A stretch of DNA of 61,170 nucleotides from Synechocystis salina LEGE 00031 (GTDB taxonomy: Bacteria > Cyanobacteriota > Cyanobacteriia > Cyanobacteriales > Microcystaceae). Shown piece after piece: positions 53,991 through 61,170 of this stretch. The number at the start of each line of letters is the position of its first letter. Within the stretch, counting starts at the first letter, position 1. A model generated the notes under the pieces. It did no database searches, was not told the DNA's origin, and was given only the letters and a program-made list of their open reading frames with translations. The DNA lies in contig NZ_JADEVV010000021.1 in the NCBI RefSeq assembly GCF_015207985.1, forward strand, positions 1 through 61,170, given 5' to 3'. Made by a program: the position numbers and the translations under genes.

Positions 53991-54719
53991 TTACTGAGGC
54001 TGTTGGGCAGAAAGGGAGCGAATAAATTGAACTGCTTCCTGGGTGGGCACAATGCGGATTTGTTTGAGCATTTCATCATTACTACTTTGTAGAGTAGAAA
54101 TAACGTTCTCCATGGCAATGACATCGATGACAATGCTGTTGGCCATGGCCGGTTGCTCTTGCTTAAACCGTTCCACCATCTGCTGAATCTGACTAGCTTC
54201 GAGGAAGAAAGGAATAATTTGCTCGTCTTCCTGTTGGATAGTGAGATAACCCTGGTCTTCTCCCCCTCTGGCTACGAATAGAGGGACTCCCCCTTGGTAT
54301 TCAGAATTAGGCATTTTCTGAGCTGCCTGTACCTGGGCTGGGATGGGCACATAGGCAAATCCCAAGGGTTCTGGCTGGTTGGCGTTGGCCTGGGCAATTT
54401 TCACCACTTCCCCCAGGGAAACGGGCTGGACACTGACCTGGGAACCAACGTCGGGCTTTTGTTTTTTTAGTTCCTGTAAAAAGCCATTGGCTTCCTGTTG
54501 ACTAATGAAAACTCCGGTAACTTTTTCGTTGTCATCACCCACTGCTACCAAGGGAGCTCCCTGGGCATCCACAATGGTAAAAACCGGTACCCCTTGCAGA
54601 ATTTTGACCACTTCTTCGGTGGGCAGGGCCAGGGCCTGGAGGGTGGTGCCCAACCAGGTACCTACGGCGGTGGTGCCAATCAGACCAAGGGTTGCACCGA
54701 TGCGGAAGAAGGATTTCAT
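53991..54719 (-). CDS. tic22: Tic22-like periplasmic chaperone
   Basis: 242 residues from the ATG at 54719 (MKSFFRIGATLG); further upstream codons lack a signal. The N-terminus is a signal peptide ending near LQALALP. The Tic22 domain has two pseudo-repeats: VVKILQGVPVFTIVDAQGAPL and, later, YQGGVPLFVARGGEDQGYLTI. The cyanobacterial homologue is essential and assists outer-membrane biogenesis as a periplasmic chaperone. Confidence 0.92.
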   Translation of the reverse strand: MKSFFRIGATLGLIGTTAVGTWLGTTLQALALPTEEVVKILQGVPVFTIVDAQGAPLVAVGDDNEKVTGVFISQQEANGFLQELKKQKPDVGSQVSVQPVSLGEVVKIAQANANQPEPLGFAYVPIPAQVQAAQKMPNSEYQGGVPLFVARGGEDQGYLTIQQEDEQIIPFFLEASQIQQMVERFKQEQPAMANSIVIDVIAMENVISTLQSSNDEMLKQIRIVPTQEAVQFIRSLSAQQPQ

Positions 54720-55048
54720 TGTTGCTGTCGCCTCAAAAAGTAATGACAATAAAAATATTGATTTAATCTTCACGAAAATCTTGTTATTTAAATGTCTGCG
54801 GGCCACGGAAAATGGCGATCGCCGAGAAGGTTTGTAGCCAAGGCATGGTCAGCCCTCCTAAACCAGAGGCTATGACAGTCTGGCCATGGGGAAGTTCCCC
54901 TCGACCTTACGGTAGCATATCGATTTTTTGAGGCGGCCAGGGGGGGAACAGTGCTGTTTTTTGACTGTCCCCAAGGCAAAAATTTCCCTACCACGACCAT
55001 TGGAAGTTGGAATATGGAAATATTTTCTCTTCCTCACCCTGGGGGAAT
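54720..55048. other. Intergenic region upstream of tic22
   Basis: About 330 bp containing one HIP1 octamer near 54817 and an AT-rich patch near 54740-54790 that probably contains the tic22 promoter. The remaining sequence shows no protein-like frame on either strand. Confidence 0.5.
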
Positions 55049-55402
55049 TTAGTTACTGCCGCTGAATACCACTTCGGGGAATTTGCCCTGGGCTTCGGCC
55101 ATGGAGATTTGTTTGTTTTGATTTTTCAAGTCTTGCCAGAAGTTAATCACCTCAGTGGCTTGGTTGAGCACGTTAATGCGGTCCGCTTCGGCGATCCAAT
55201 GTTTGGCTTCGAGTTCGTCTTTGAGTTGTTGCCAAGCATCAGCCCGGGGCCAGAAGAAGTAGGAAGTGAGAGGACTAGTGCCTTTGCCCACAATTTGATC
55301 CACGGCGATCGCCACGTTTTGATCGAGCCAGAGGACTTTGAGGATGAAACTGGTGTGTATAGTAGATGCTGCTTCAGCTGTAGTCACAAGCGAAATTCCC
55401 AA
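55049..55402 (-). CDS. ycf65: Plastid-specific ribosomal protein PSRP-3 homologue (Ycf65)
   Basis: 117 residues. [18 protein letters not shown] and [29 protein letters not shown] are the diagnostic core. It binds the 30S subunit of cyanobacterial and plastid ribosomes. The start is uncertain: the first 11 residues ([11 protein letters not shown]) are outside the conserved part, and a nearby start further in is possible. Confidence 0.92.
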   Translation of the reverse strand: MGISLVTTAEAASTIHTSFILKVLWLDQNVAIAVDQIVGKGTSPLTSYFFWPRADAWQQLKDELEAKHWIAEADRINVLNQATEVINFWQDLKNQNKQISMAEAQGKFPEVVFSGSN

Positions 55403-55452
55403 GAAATGTAATAATTTGCCAATTTACCATTGTACCCCATTGACCCCACCCG

Positions 55453-56037
55453 TTAGGGGGCCACGTTGCGGTTATTAAATAAACTCATGGTTTTGGCAAT
55501 GCCATGGTGCAGACTATGGGCGATCGCCTCCGTGGCCAAGTCTAAGCTTTTCTCCACAATGGGCAATTCTGAGGGAGTAAATTTACCCAGCACATGGGCG
55601 ATGGTGTCTTTGGTGCCATCACTTTTACCAATGCCTAAACGCAGGCGAGGAAAGTCCTGGGTGCCCAAATGACTAATCAGGGATTTCATGCCGTTATGGC
55701 CCCCGGCGGACCCTGTTTGCCTCAGGCGTAGTCGGCCCAGGGGTAAATCCATATCGTCATAGACCACCAACACTGACTGCGGCTCTAGCTTGTACCAGTC
55801 CACCACTGCCCGCACAGCCTGGCCAGAACGATTCATATAGGTGCGGGGTTTGAGCAAACAGGTTTTTTGCCCGGCCATCAGCCCCTCCCCAAACCAGCCC
55901 TGGAAACGCTTATGGTCATACCAAGAACACTGCCAGGCGATCGCCAACGCATCCACTACGGCAAAACCGATGTTGTGGCGGGTTTGATCATATTTCGGCT
56001 CAGGGTTACCCAAACCCACAATTAACTTGGGAATCAT
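55453..56037 (-). CDS. pth: Peptidyl-tRNA hydrolase
   Basis: 194 residues. VGLGNPEPKYDQTRHNIGF contains the catalytic His and the conserved Asn, and VVYDDMDLPLGRLRLRQTGSAGGHNGMKSLI the Asp and second Asn. It releases stalled peptidyl-tRNAs. The start overlaps the stop of the DUF2811 gene by 4 bp, so the two are translationally coupled. Confidence 0.97.
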   Translation of the reverse strand: MIPKLIVGLGNPEPKYDQTRHNIGFAVVDALAIAWQCSWYDHKRFQGWFGEGLMAGQKTCLLKPRTYMNRSGQAVRAVVDWYKLEPQSVLVVYDDMDLPLGRLRLRQTGSAGGHNGMKSLISHLGTQDFPRLRLGIGKSDGTKDTIAHVLGKFTPSELPIVEKSLDLATEAIAHSLHHGIAKTMSLFNNRNVAP

Positions 56038-56261
56038 TCGGCGGTTTGCAATAAGGTTTCCAGATAAACCCGCGCACAGGCCTTGTAACTAGTGGACATG
56101 GGCTTAGTGCCGTAGCCCCCCTCATTTTGCAACAGGAACAAGGAAAGAGCAGCGGAAAACACCCGGTCCAGGTCCCAATGGGGATGTTTATCTAGATAGG
56201 TGGTCAGGGACTCGTGCAGATCTTCGGGGATTTCGGCAAAAACACTAACGGAGGTATCCAT
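56034..56261 (-). CDS. DUF2811 protein
   Basis: 75 residues from the ATG at 56261 (MDTSVSVFAEIPEDLHESLT); a much longer frame upstream is not protein-like. The core HESLTTYLDKHPHWDLDRVFSAALSLFLLQN is the small helical DUF2811 of cyanobacteria, resembling a ribbon-helix-helix-type partner. Function unknown. Coupled to pth. Confidence 0.8.
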   Translation of the reverse strand: MDTSVSVFAEIPEDLHESLTTYLDKHPHWDLDRVFSAALSLFLLQNEGGYGTKPMSTSYKACARVYLETLLQTAE

Positions 56262-56802
56262 GGTTCTTCTCTCTTTCAAAGGGCGGAACTGCTTTGGGGA
56301 ATAACTGGGCCGGCTGAAGATTACGGCCCCACACCCAAAGTTTTTCTGCTGTGTGCCCAATAGTTTTATCGGGGAATTCCCCTGGCTGTCAATGGCGGAA
56401 AATTTTGCCCCAGGAGACATTTCTTATTTTTGCCAACGACATTATAGGTATTTCAGCCATTTTTGCTTAATTTAACTTAATAATAAAACGGTTTTTAACA
56501 ACTCTCTCTAATTTTTTGCGGGATTCCCCAGGAGGCGATCGCCAAAAAAATCCCCCTACTATCCCTAGTGTCAAAACCAGAAAAAATTCCCCCACCCCTG
56601 GGGTGCCCACGGCCCAGTCAGGGTTAAGAAACAGCCCAAAAACCTTAACCTCCTGGGGATAAAATCTAGTAACCGGGGGAATGGCTGGGGAAAACCTGGG
56701 GAATGGTCTGGGGAGAAACTAGCCAAAAATAAGAATTACAAAATTTTAGGGTTATGTAACAATTTAGAATTAATTTCCCAGTCTCCCAACGAGGGCAAAA
56801 CC
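56262..56802. other. Long intergenic region upstream of ndhO
   Basis: 540 bp, no credible gene. The left part carries promoter sequence for the DUF2811-pth unit, one HIP1 site lies near 56537, and the right part has phased G-boxes followed by AT-rich sequence (with TAGAAT 56765-56770 as a possible -10) before ndhO. Confidence 0.6.
56653..56714 (+). promoter_or_regulatory. Helically phased CTGGGGA-like boxes upstream of ndhO
   Basis: GGGGA ends at 56659, 56680, 56691, 56702 and 56714, i.e. spacings of 21, 11, 11 and 12 bp. Four of the five are CTGGGGA and one is CGGGGGA. This puts all five on about the same face of the helix, 90-150 bp before ndhO. Confidence 0.5.
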
Positions 56803-57021
56803 ATGGCCGCTAAAATGAAAAAGGGCAGTTTAGTGCGGGTTATCCGCGCCCAATTGGAAAACAGCCTTGAAGCCCAAGCCAGCGATCGCCGTTTACCCGA
56901 CTACCTTTTCCATAGCAAAGGAGAAGTGTTGGATTTGAACGAAGAATATGCCCTAGTGCGATTTTATGTCCCCACTCCCAACGTCTGGCTGCGCTTAGAC
57001 CAAATCGAAGCCTTGGCCTAG
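56803..57021 (+). CDS. ndhO: NDH-1 complex subunit O
   Basis: 72 residues, the usual size. [19 protein letters not shown], then [25 protein letters not shown], then [13 protein letters not shown], is diagnostic of NdhO. It is an oxygenic-photosynthesis-specific subunit on the hydrophilic arm of NDH-1, with a regulatory effect on cyclic electron flow. Soluble. It precedes mdh by about 40 bp. Confidence 0.97.
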   Translation: MAAKMKKGSLVRVIRAQLENSLEAQASDRRLPDYLFHSKGEVLDLNEEYALVRFYVPTPNVWLRLDQIEALA

Positions 57022-57058
57022 GTTGCTTTCCTCCACCATCAACACCCCGGAGGGTGCC

Positions 57059-58033
57059 ATGAATAGTTTGGAGTATTCCCCGATCGCCTGTCAGTCCTTG
57101 CAGGTGACGGTGGTTGGTGCCGGTAATGTCGGCCGGACCCTGGCCCAGAGGCTAGTACAAAAGAACGTCGCCAACGTAGTTTTGTTGGACATTGTGCCAG
57201 GTTTACCCCAGGGCATTGCCTTAGATTTGATGTCCGCCCAGAGCGTGGAAGAATACGACAATAAAATCGTTGGCACCAACGAGTACGAGGCTACCGCTGG
57301 CTCCGATGTGGTGGTGATCACCGCCGGTTTGCCCCGAAAGCCTGGTATGAGCCGGGATGATTTGTTGGGTAAAAATGCCAACATTGTGGCCCAGGCCGCC
57401 CGGGAAGCATTACGTTATTCCCCCACCGCCATTCTGATTGTGGTCACCAATCCCCTGGACGTGATGACCTATTTGGCCTGGAAAGTAACGGGTTTGCCTC
57501 CCCAACGGGTGATCGGCATGGCCGGTGTGTTGGACTCAGCCCGGCTGAAAGCCTTCATTGCCATGAAATTAGGGGCTTGTCCCTCCGATATCAACACCCT
57601 AGTGCTTGGGGGCCATGGAGATTTGATGTTGCCCTTGCCCCGTTACTGCACCGTCAGTGGGGTTCCCATTACGGAGTTAATGCCTTCCCAAACCATTGCG
57701 GAGTTAGTGGAGCGTACCCGTAACGGTGGGGCTGAAATTGCCGCCTTGCTACAAACGGGCACCGCCTATTACGCCCCGGCTTCTTCCGCTGGGGTGATGG
57801 TGGAGTCGATTTTGCGGAATCAGTCCAGGATTCTTCCCGCCGCCACTTACCTTGATGGCATGTATGGATTGAAGGATATTTTCCTGGGGGTACCCTGTCG
57901 TTTGGGCTGTCGAGGGGTGGAAGATATCCTGGAGGTACAATTAACCCCTGAGGAAAAAGATGCCCTCCATCTTTCCGCTGAAGCGGTTCGCCGTAATATT
58001 GATGTGGCGTTGGCTATGGTCAAGGACAGTTAA
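57059..58033 (+). CDS. mdh: NAD-dependent malate dehydrogenase (LDH-like type)
   Basis: 324 residues from ATG 57059; 12 more codons upstream are open but lack homology. GAGNVGRTLAQRL is the NAD-binding start, DIVPGLPQG holds the NAD-selective Asp, GLPRKPGMSRDDLL carries the malate-selective Arg pair, VTNPLDVMTYLAW follows, and the catalytic His is in LGGHGDLMLPLPRY. It interconverts malate and oxaloacetate in the cyanobacterial TCA cycle. PCC 6803 calls this gene citH. Confidence 0.95.
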   Translation: MNSLEYSPIACQSLQVTVVGAGNVGRTLAQRLVQKNVANVVLLDIVPGLPQGIALDLMSAQSVEEYDNKIVGTNEYEATAGSDVVVITAGLPRKPGMSRDDLLGKNANIVAQAAREALRYSPTAILIVVTNPLDVMTYLAWKVTGLPPQRVIGMAGVLDSARLKAFIAMKLGACPSDINTLVLGGHGDLMLPLPRYCTVSGVPITELMPSQTIAELVERTRNGGAEIAALLQTGTAYYAPASSAGVMVESILRNQSRILPAATYLDGMYGLKDIFLGVPCRLGCRGVEDILEVQLTPEEKDALHLSAEAVRRNIDVALAMVKDS

Positions 58034-58142
58034 TTTCTGACAGTTAGTCAAGACGGTCAACAGGTTAATTAAATTGATAGAGTTAATCACTGATTGTTAA
58101 CTAAATCAATACAGGGCATTTTTTCACCGAGGTTAGGGCTTA

Positions 58143-58580
58143 ATGGGGAGCATTCGTTTAATGCACGCAAAATTACATCGGGTCTGTGTGACGGAGGCCA
58201 ATGTCAATTATGTGGGCAGTATCACCATTGACCCAGTGATGTTGGAGCGGGTGGGATTGTTGCCCCTGGAGGAGGTGGATATTATCAATCTCAGCAACGG
58301 CAATCGCTTTTCCACCTATGTCCTGCCCGGCCAAGCCCATTCCAAGGAAATTTGCCCCAATGGCGGAGCCGCCTTGCTCTGTCAACCAGGCGATCGCCTG
58401 ATTATTTTTGCTTACGAACTATGTGAGCGCAATCAGGTGTTGCGGACTGGGCACCAAGCCAAGGTGTTGGTGGCCAATGAAAGCAATGAAACGGTGGATT
58501 TTTATTTACAAGAACTAATTCCCCAAGAACAGGGGGTGCAATTTATCAACACCAATTGTTCGGCACCAGTCCCCAAGTAA
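58143..58580 (+). CDS. panD: Aspartate 1-decarboxylase
   Basis: 145 residues; the first ATG gives the family-like MGSIRLMHAKLHRVCVTEA. The self-cleaving Gly-Ser pair is in NYVGSITID (25-26), from which the pyruvoyl group forms; GAALLCQPGDRLIIFAYEL follows. It makes beta-alanine for pantothenate and CoA. The last 20 residues are an extension typical of cyanobacteria. Its pathway shares the ilvD product. Confidence 0.96.
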   Translation: MGSIRLMHAKLHRVCVTEANVNYVGSITIDPVMLERVGLLPLEEVDIINLSNGNRFSTYVLPGQAHSKEICPNGGAALLCQPGDRLIIFAYELCERNQVLRTGHQAKVLVANESNETVDFYLQELIPQEQGVQFINTNCSAPVPK

Positions 58581-58695
58581 ATTCGAGTGAATTTGTCGAA
58601 CCAACCCCATTGATCTGGAAGAAATCGATGCTTTACCCCCTCAGTCGCCCAAATAATGCCGGTGGGCACTGTCTGTTTAGGGAGTGAAAGCTAGA

Positions 58696-59049
58696 ATGGT
58701 TACGCAGTATAAGGTTGAAAAAATGAACTGTGTGTATTGTGAAAATGAACGGGTGGTGAAAAATGGAAGAAAAAAGCTGAAGACGGGACAGATAGTGCAA
58801 AATTATTTGTGCAATGAATGTGGTCGTCGATTCAACGAGCGTAGCGGAACCCCCATGACCCGATTGAGAACACCAGGGTCAAAAGTAGAGATGGCGCTCA
58901 AGGCAAGAGGGGAAGGACTCGGAATCAGAGCCACCGCCAGAGTTCTAGGGAAATCCCCCAGCAGTATTACAACCTGGGAAAAGCGCTTATCAAATCAGCT
59001 AGGAAAATGGTCACCTAAAGCCCCAGAGGGAGGAGAAATAACGATATAG
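58696..59049 (+). pseudogene. Truncated IS1-family transposase
   Basis: 117 codons from ATG 58696: a zinc ribbon (CVYC, CNEC about 20 residues later), then a helix-turn-helix (ALKARGEGLGIRATARVLGK) like InsA of IS1. The protein breaks at GEITI with TAG where, from memory, relatives continue EGDE. The break falls on a TA dinucleotide next to a fragment of an IS630 element. GGTGGGCACTGTC at 58661 may be the left terminal repeat. The DDE catalytic part is missing. Confidence 0.75.
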
Positions 59050-59064
59050 CAAAGGACGAGATAG

Positions 59065-59187
59065 TTAGGATAGTTCTCTCAACGCTATATCCAATGCAGA
59101 AATCAGCGATTCTCCCTTACTAACAAGTTGGGAAACATAACATTTTAGTCTCGCCCAGAACTTCTCAATTTTGTTCAAGTCGGGAGT
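59065..59187 (-). pseudogene. C-terminal fragment of an IS630/Tc1-family transposase
   Basis: On the minus strand the frame reads TPDLNKIEKFWARLKCYVSQ, then LVSKGESLISALDIALRELS and a stop. The (S/T)PDLNxIExFW block carries the last catalytic acid of IS630 transposases. The upstream half of the gene is absent: the frame is cut at 59187 by an IS256-type end. The outer end of the element lies near 59047, at a TA dinucleotide, the target preference of this family. Confidence 0.75.
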
Positions 59188-59213
59188 GTCAAGAAATTTG
59201 TGTAAAGGGGAAA

Positions 59214-59327
59214 TTAGAAAAGAAAAGAATTAGGGTGTTCAATAGCAAAACAAGCAAGAGCCGCCTTCCAATGCTGGATGGGCATAGTCCATTTACGGCA
59301 AATACGTTGCAAAGCCAGGTATAACAG
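59214..59327 (-). pseudogene. C-terminal fragment of an IS256/Mutator-family transposase
   Basis: Minus strand, 37 codons: LLYLALQRICRKWTMPIQHW, then KAALACFAIEHPNSFLF and a stop. The xLYLALxxIxxKWTMPIxxWxxAL motif is the Mutator/IS256 C-terminus. TGTCAAGAAATTTGTGTAA at 59187-59205 is a likely element end. The rest of the gene is missing, replaced at 59328 by an IS701-like left end. Confidence 0.75.
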
Positions 59328-59366
59328 TCAGGACTTACGCAAGATAGATGAGGTTAAGGTAGTAGG

Positions 59367-59780
59367 ATGACTTCTTTCACTCGTTTAGATTACTGTCAGT
59401 ATTTACTGAGTAGCCCAATTAACTACACCCTAACAAACCTTGCCAAGAATCTCGATGGTGTGAGCCATGACCGGATCAAACGTTACCTATAAGGAGTAAA
59501 ACTGACTCCTCGTCTGCTGTGGGAACAGGTACGTCTAGAGCTAATCGAATCACCAAAAGCTTATGTTGTCTTTGACGATACGGTGTTAGACAAAAGCTAT
59601 AGTCAAAAAATCGAATGCAGTCAGTGGCAATATAGTGGCAATGCCCGAGGACTAGTCAAAGGTATTGGTCTGGTCAGTTGTGTTTATGTCAATCCAGAGG
59701 TGAATCAGTACTGGGTAATTGACTATCGTCTATATGATAAAGGGATGGATGGTCGCAGTAAGTTAGAGCATGTCAAGGAA
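59367..59780 (+). pseudogene. IS701-family transposase remnant with an internal stop
   Basis: From ATG 59367 the frame reads MTSFTRLDYCQYLLSSPINY ... HDRIKRYL, a TAA at 59490-59492, then GVKLTPRLLWEQV ... VVFDDTVLDKSY ... QWQYSGNARGLVKGIGLVS, up to KLEHVKE, where it is cut by the IS4 element. FDDTVLDK carries the first catalytic Asp of IS701/IS4-like enzymes. TCAGGACTTACGCAA at 59328-59342 looks like the left terminal repeat. Both a nonsense codon and a truncation inactivate it. Confidence 0.75.
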
Positions 59781-60959
59781 CTCAGTACAGGACAAAAACT
59801 TGAAAAGCTATCGGGGAAAGGGTTTGATAGGAGTTAGAACAAAACCAAGCAAACCCTCATGAATCAGATTAGCGAAATTCGAGCCCAATTGCGACCCCAC
59901 ATGGGATGGCATGGAGCCAGACTGTCATTTGTCGCCCTATTCCTAGTGGCATTATTCCGAGCTAAAACCGTTAATCTGGGGGAACTTGCTACAGTCTGGG
60001 GTGGTAATGCGGAGGAATCTTCCAATTACAAACGTATGCAGAGATTCTTCAAGTCGTTTGACGTAAACATGGATAAAATCGCCAAGATGGTGATGAGGAT
60101 TGCAGGTATTCCCCAGCCTTGGGTTCTGAGTATTGACCGCACCAACTGGTCATTTGGCACAACTCATTTCAACATCTTGATGCTGTGCGTAGTCTATGAA
60201 GGCATTGGCTATCCTCTGATGTGGACGATGCTGGAGAAGAAAAAAGGCAATAGCAACAGTACAGAGCGGATGGATTTGCTCGAGCGCTTTGAAAAGCTAT
60301 TTCCCCAGGTCAAGATTGACTATCTCGCAGGAGACCGGGAGTTTATCGGCAAACCCTGGCTCTCATACCTGATGATGGATAAGCCCATTCCCTTTCGTCT
60401 ACGCATGGGTCAGACCGACAAGATAAGTCAAGGGAAAGGTCAACCATCCATAACTGGAGCTCACCTATTTCGGTCGTTGGCCATCGGCGAGACGCGAATT
60501 CTGCCGGGAAAGCGGTGGGTATGGGGTCGTCCGGTCTATGTCATTGGCACTCGTCTTGACCCTAAGCAAAAATCTGGCAAAACTGATGATGATTTTTTGA
60601 TTATCATCACTACCCATCACCCTGAAGGGGCTTTAGCTGATTACAGTCGCCGATGGGGAATTGAAACCCTGTTTGGCGCTCTCAAGACTCGTGGATTTTG
60701 TTTGGAATCCACCCATTTCACTGATAAGCTGCGTTTGTCAAAGCTACTTGCTCTCTTGGCCATCGCTTTTGTCTGGGCGATGAAGGCCGGTATATGGAGA
60801 CATTCACACAAGCCGATTCGCATTATCAGGGCCCATGGTCGTCGGGCTCGTAGTCTCTTTCGCTATGGCTTTGATCTACTACGCCGTTTTTTCATTTTTC
60901 CTACCCCATCTCTACCTGAGTCAGGATTCTGCCCCATACAACTTTTGTCCTGTACTTAG
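59781..60959 (+). mobile_element. Complete IS4-type insertion sequence
   Basis: Terminal inverted repeats CTCAGTACAGGACAAAA (59781-59797) and the complement of TTTTGTCCTGTACTTAG (60943-60959) match at 16 of 17 bases. One transposase fills the element and its TAG stop is the last three bases. Length 1179 bp. No target duplication is apparent: the left flank reads GTCAAGGAA and the right flank ATTAAAATT. Confidence 0.8.
59859..60959 (+). CDS. IS4-family DDE transposase
   Basis: 366 residues. DDE acids are visible in LSIDRTNW (first Asp), YLAGDREFIG (second Asp) and the Y-(2)-R-(3)-E-(6)-K signature YSRRWGIETLFGALKTRG (Glu). The C-terminal PIQLLSCT ends inside the right terminal repeat. No frameshift or stop, so it may be active. 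The preceding 80 bp within the element contain the leader. It interrupts the IS701 remnant. Confidence 0.9.
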   Translation: MNQISEIRAQLRPHMGWHGARLSFVALFLVALFRAKTVNLGELATVWGGNAEESSNYKRMQRFFKSFDVNMDKIAKMVMRIAGIPQPWVLSIDRTNWSFGTTHFNILMLCVVYEGIGYPLMWTMLEKKKGNSNSTERMDLLERFEKLFPQVKIDYLAGDREFIGKPWLSYLMMDKPIPFRLRMGQTDKISQGKGQPSITGAHLFRSLAIGETRILPGKRWVWGRPVYVIGTRLDPKQKSGKTDDDFLIIITTHHPEGALADYSRRWGIETLFGALKTRGFCLESTHFTDKLRLSKLLALLAIAFVWAMKAGIWRHSHKPIRIIRAHGRRARSLFRYGFDLLRRFFIFPTPSLPESGFCPIQLLSCT

Positions 60960-61063
60960 ATTAAAATTACCCTTACGCCTTCTAGAAGTAAGACCTCTCA
61001 GCCTGAACTTGATTCGAGAAATTCATCCCAAAATTTACTTCGCCCTGATTGACTGACAAAAGT

Positions 61064-61170
61064 TTAAGAGGACTCGTAGGAATAGACCTGGAGAGTAAAC
61101 TCAAGGGCATAAAGGCGGCGGTGATGCTGACGAAGGGAAGCCATAGCCGGTTCAGGGTCTTGATGGGAGA
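61064..61170 (-). CDS. Possible C-terminus of an unrecognised gene running off the right edge
   Basis: Minus strand, open from the window edge to TAA at 61064-61066, about 34 residues including PEPAMASLRQHHRRLYALEF. It may be a real C-terminus, but the plus strand is also open here and the piece is too short to decide. The sequence 60960-61063 between it and the IS4 element shows nothing I can name. Confidence 0.2.
   Translation of the reverse strand, partial: SHQDPEPAMASLRQHHRRLYALEFTLQVYSYESS

Overview
The window is chromosomal DNA from a cyanobacterium very close to Synechocystis sp. PCC 6803. Three things point there: the HIP1 octamer GCGATCGC occurs dozens of times; the gene content is cyanobacterial (Flv3, NdhO, ferredoxin-thioredoxin reductase FtrC, PSRP-3/Ycf65, Tic22-like protein, squalene-hopene cyclase, phosphoketolase); and several proteins look nearly identical to what I remember of PCC 6803. 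From memory, loci scattered around the PCC 6803 chromosome are neighbours here, so this is probably a different Synechocystis strain or species with rearranged gene order. No database was consulted.

Layout. 1-8.4 kb: the tail of an unknown gene, a half-size UPF0016 transporter, glutathione peroxidase, a DUF3493 membrane protein, a sodium/solute symporter, secreted proteins, an ABC-2 permease and a coiled-coil nuclease-like protein. 8.5-22.5 kb: Ski2-like helicase, ilvD, phosphoketolase, RND efflux pump, a phasin-like protein and truB. 22.6-26.2 kb: a HAD phosphatase, a decayed toxin/immunity pair, squalene-hopene cyclase and tRNA-Pro. 26.3-31.7 kb (minus strand): a Ser/Thr kinase, a VanY-type peptidase, an FHA-ABC exporter and a frameshifted DUF4189 gene, in a stretch mostly free of HIP1. 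31.9-41.8 kb: a Pmp3-like peptide, fused HyuA-HyuB, a CYTH phosphatase, a CD225/DUF2752 pair, a DUF6883/DUF4926 pair, holA, a PAP2 phosphatase, a SUI1 factor and a GspE-N-like protein. 41.8-50.2 kb: an Fe-S RecB-like/DEDD nuclease, a PHP phosphoesterase, and a redox group (flv3, VKOR-DsbA, ftrC) with map and tRNA-Cys. 50.4-58.6 kb: a Na+/H+ antiporter, an amino-acid binding protein, Tic22, ycf65, pth, ndhO, malate dehydrogenase and panD. 58.7-61.0 kb: a pile of insertion sequences, each broken by the next, ending in one complete IS4-type element.

Most genes are housekeeping or photosynthetic metabolism: carbon flux (xfp, mdh), branched-chain and pantothenate synthesis (ilvD, panD), electron sinks and thiol redox (flv3, ftrC, VKOR, gpx), and membrane composition (shc). 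The accessory signal sits in the toxin/immunity remnant, the DUF6883/DUF4926 pair, the kinase-peptidase-FHA exporter cluster and the nested IS graveyard. No CRISPR array, rRNA gene, prophage or recognisable riboswitch was seen.
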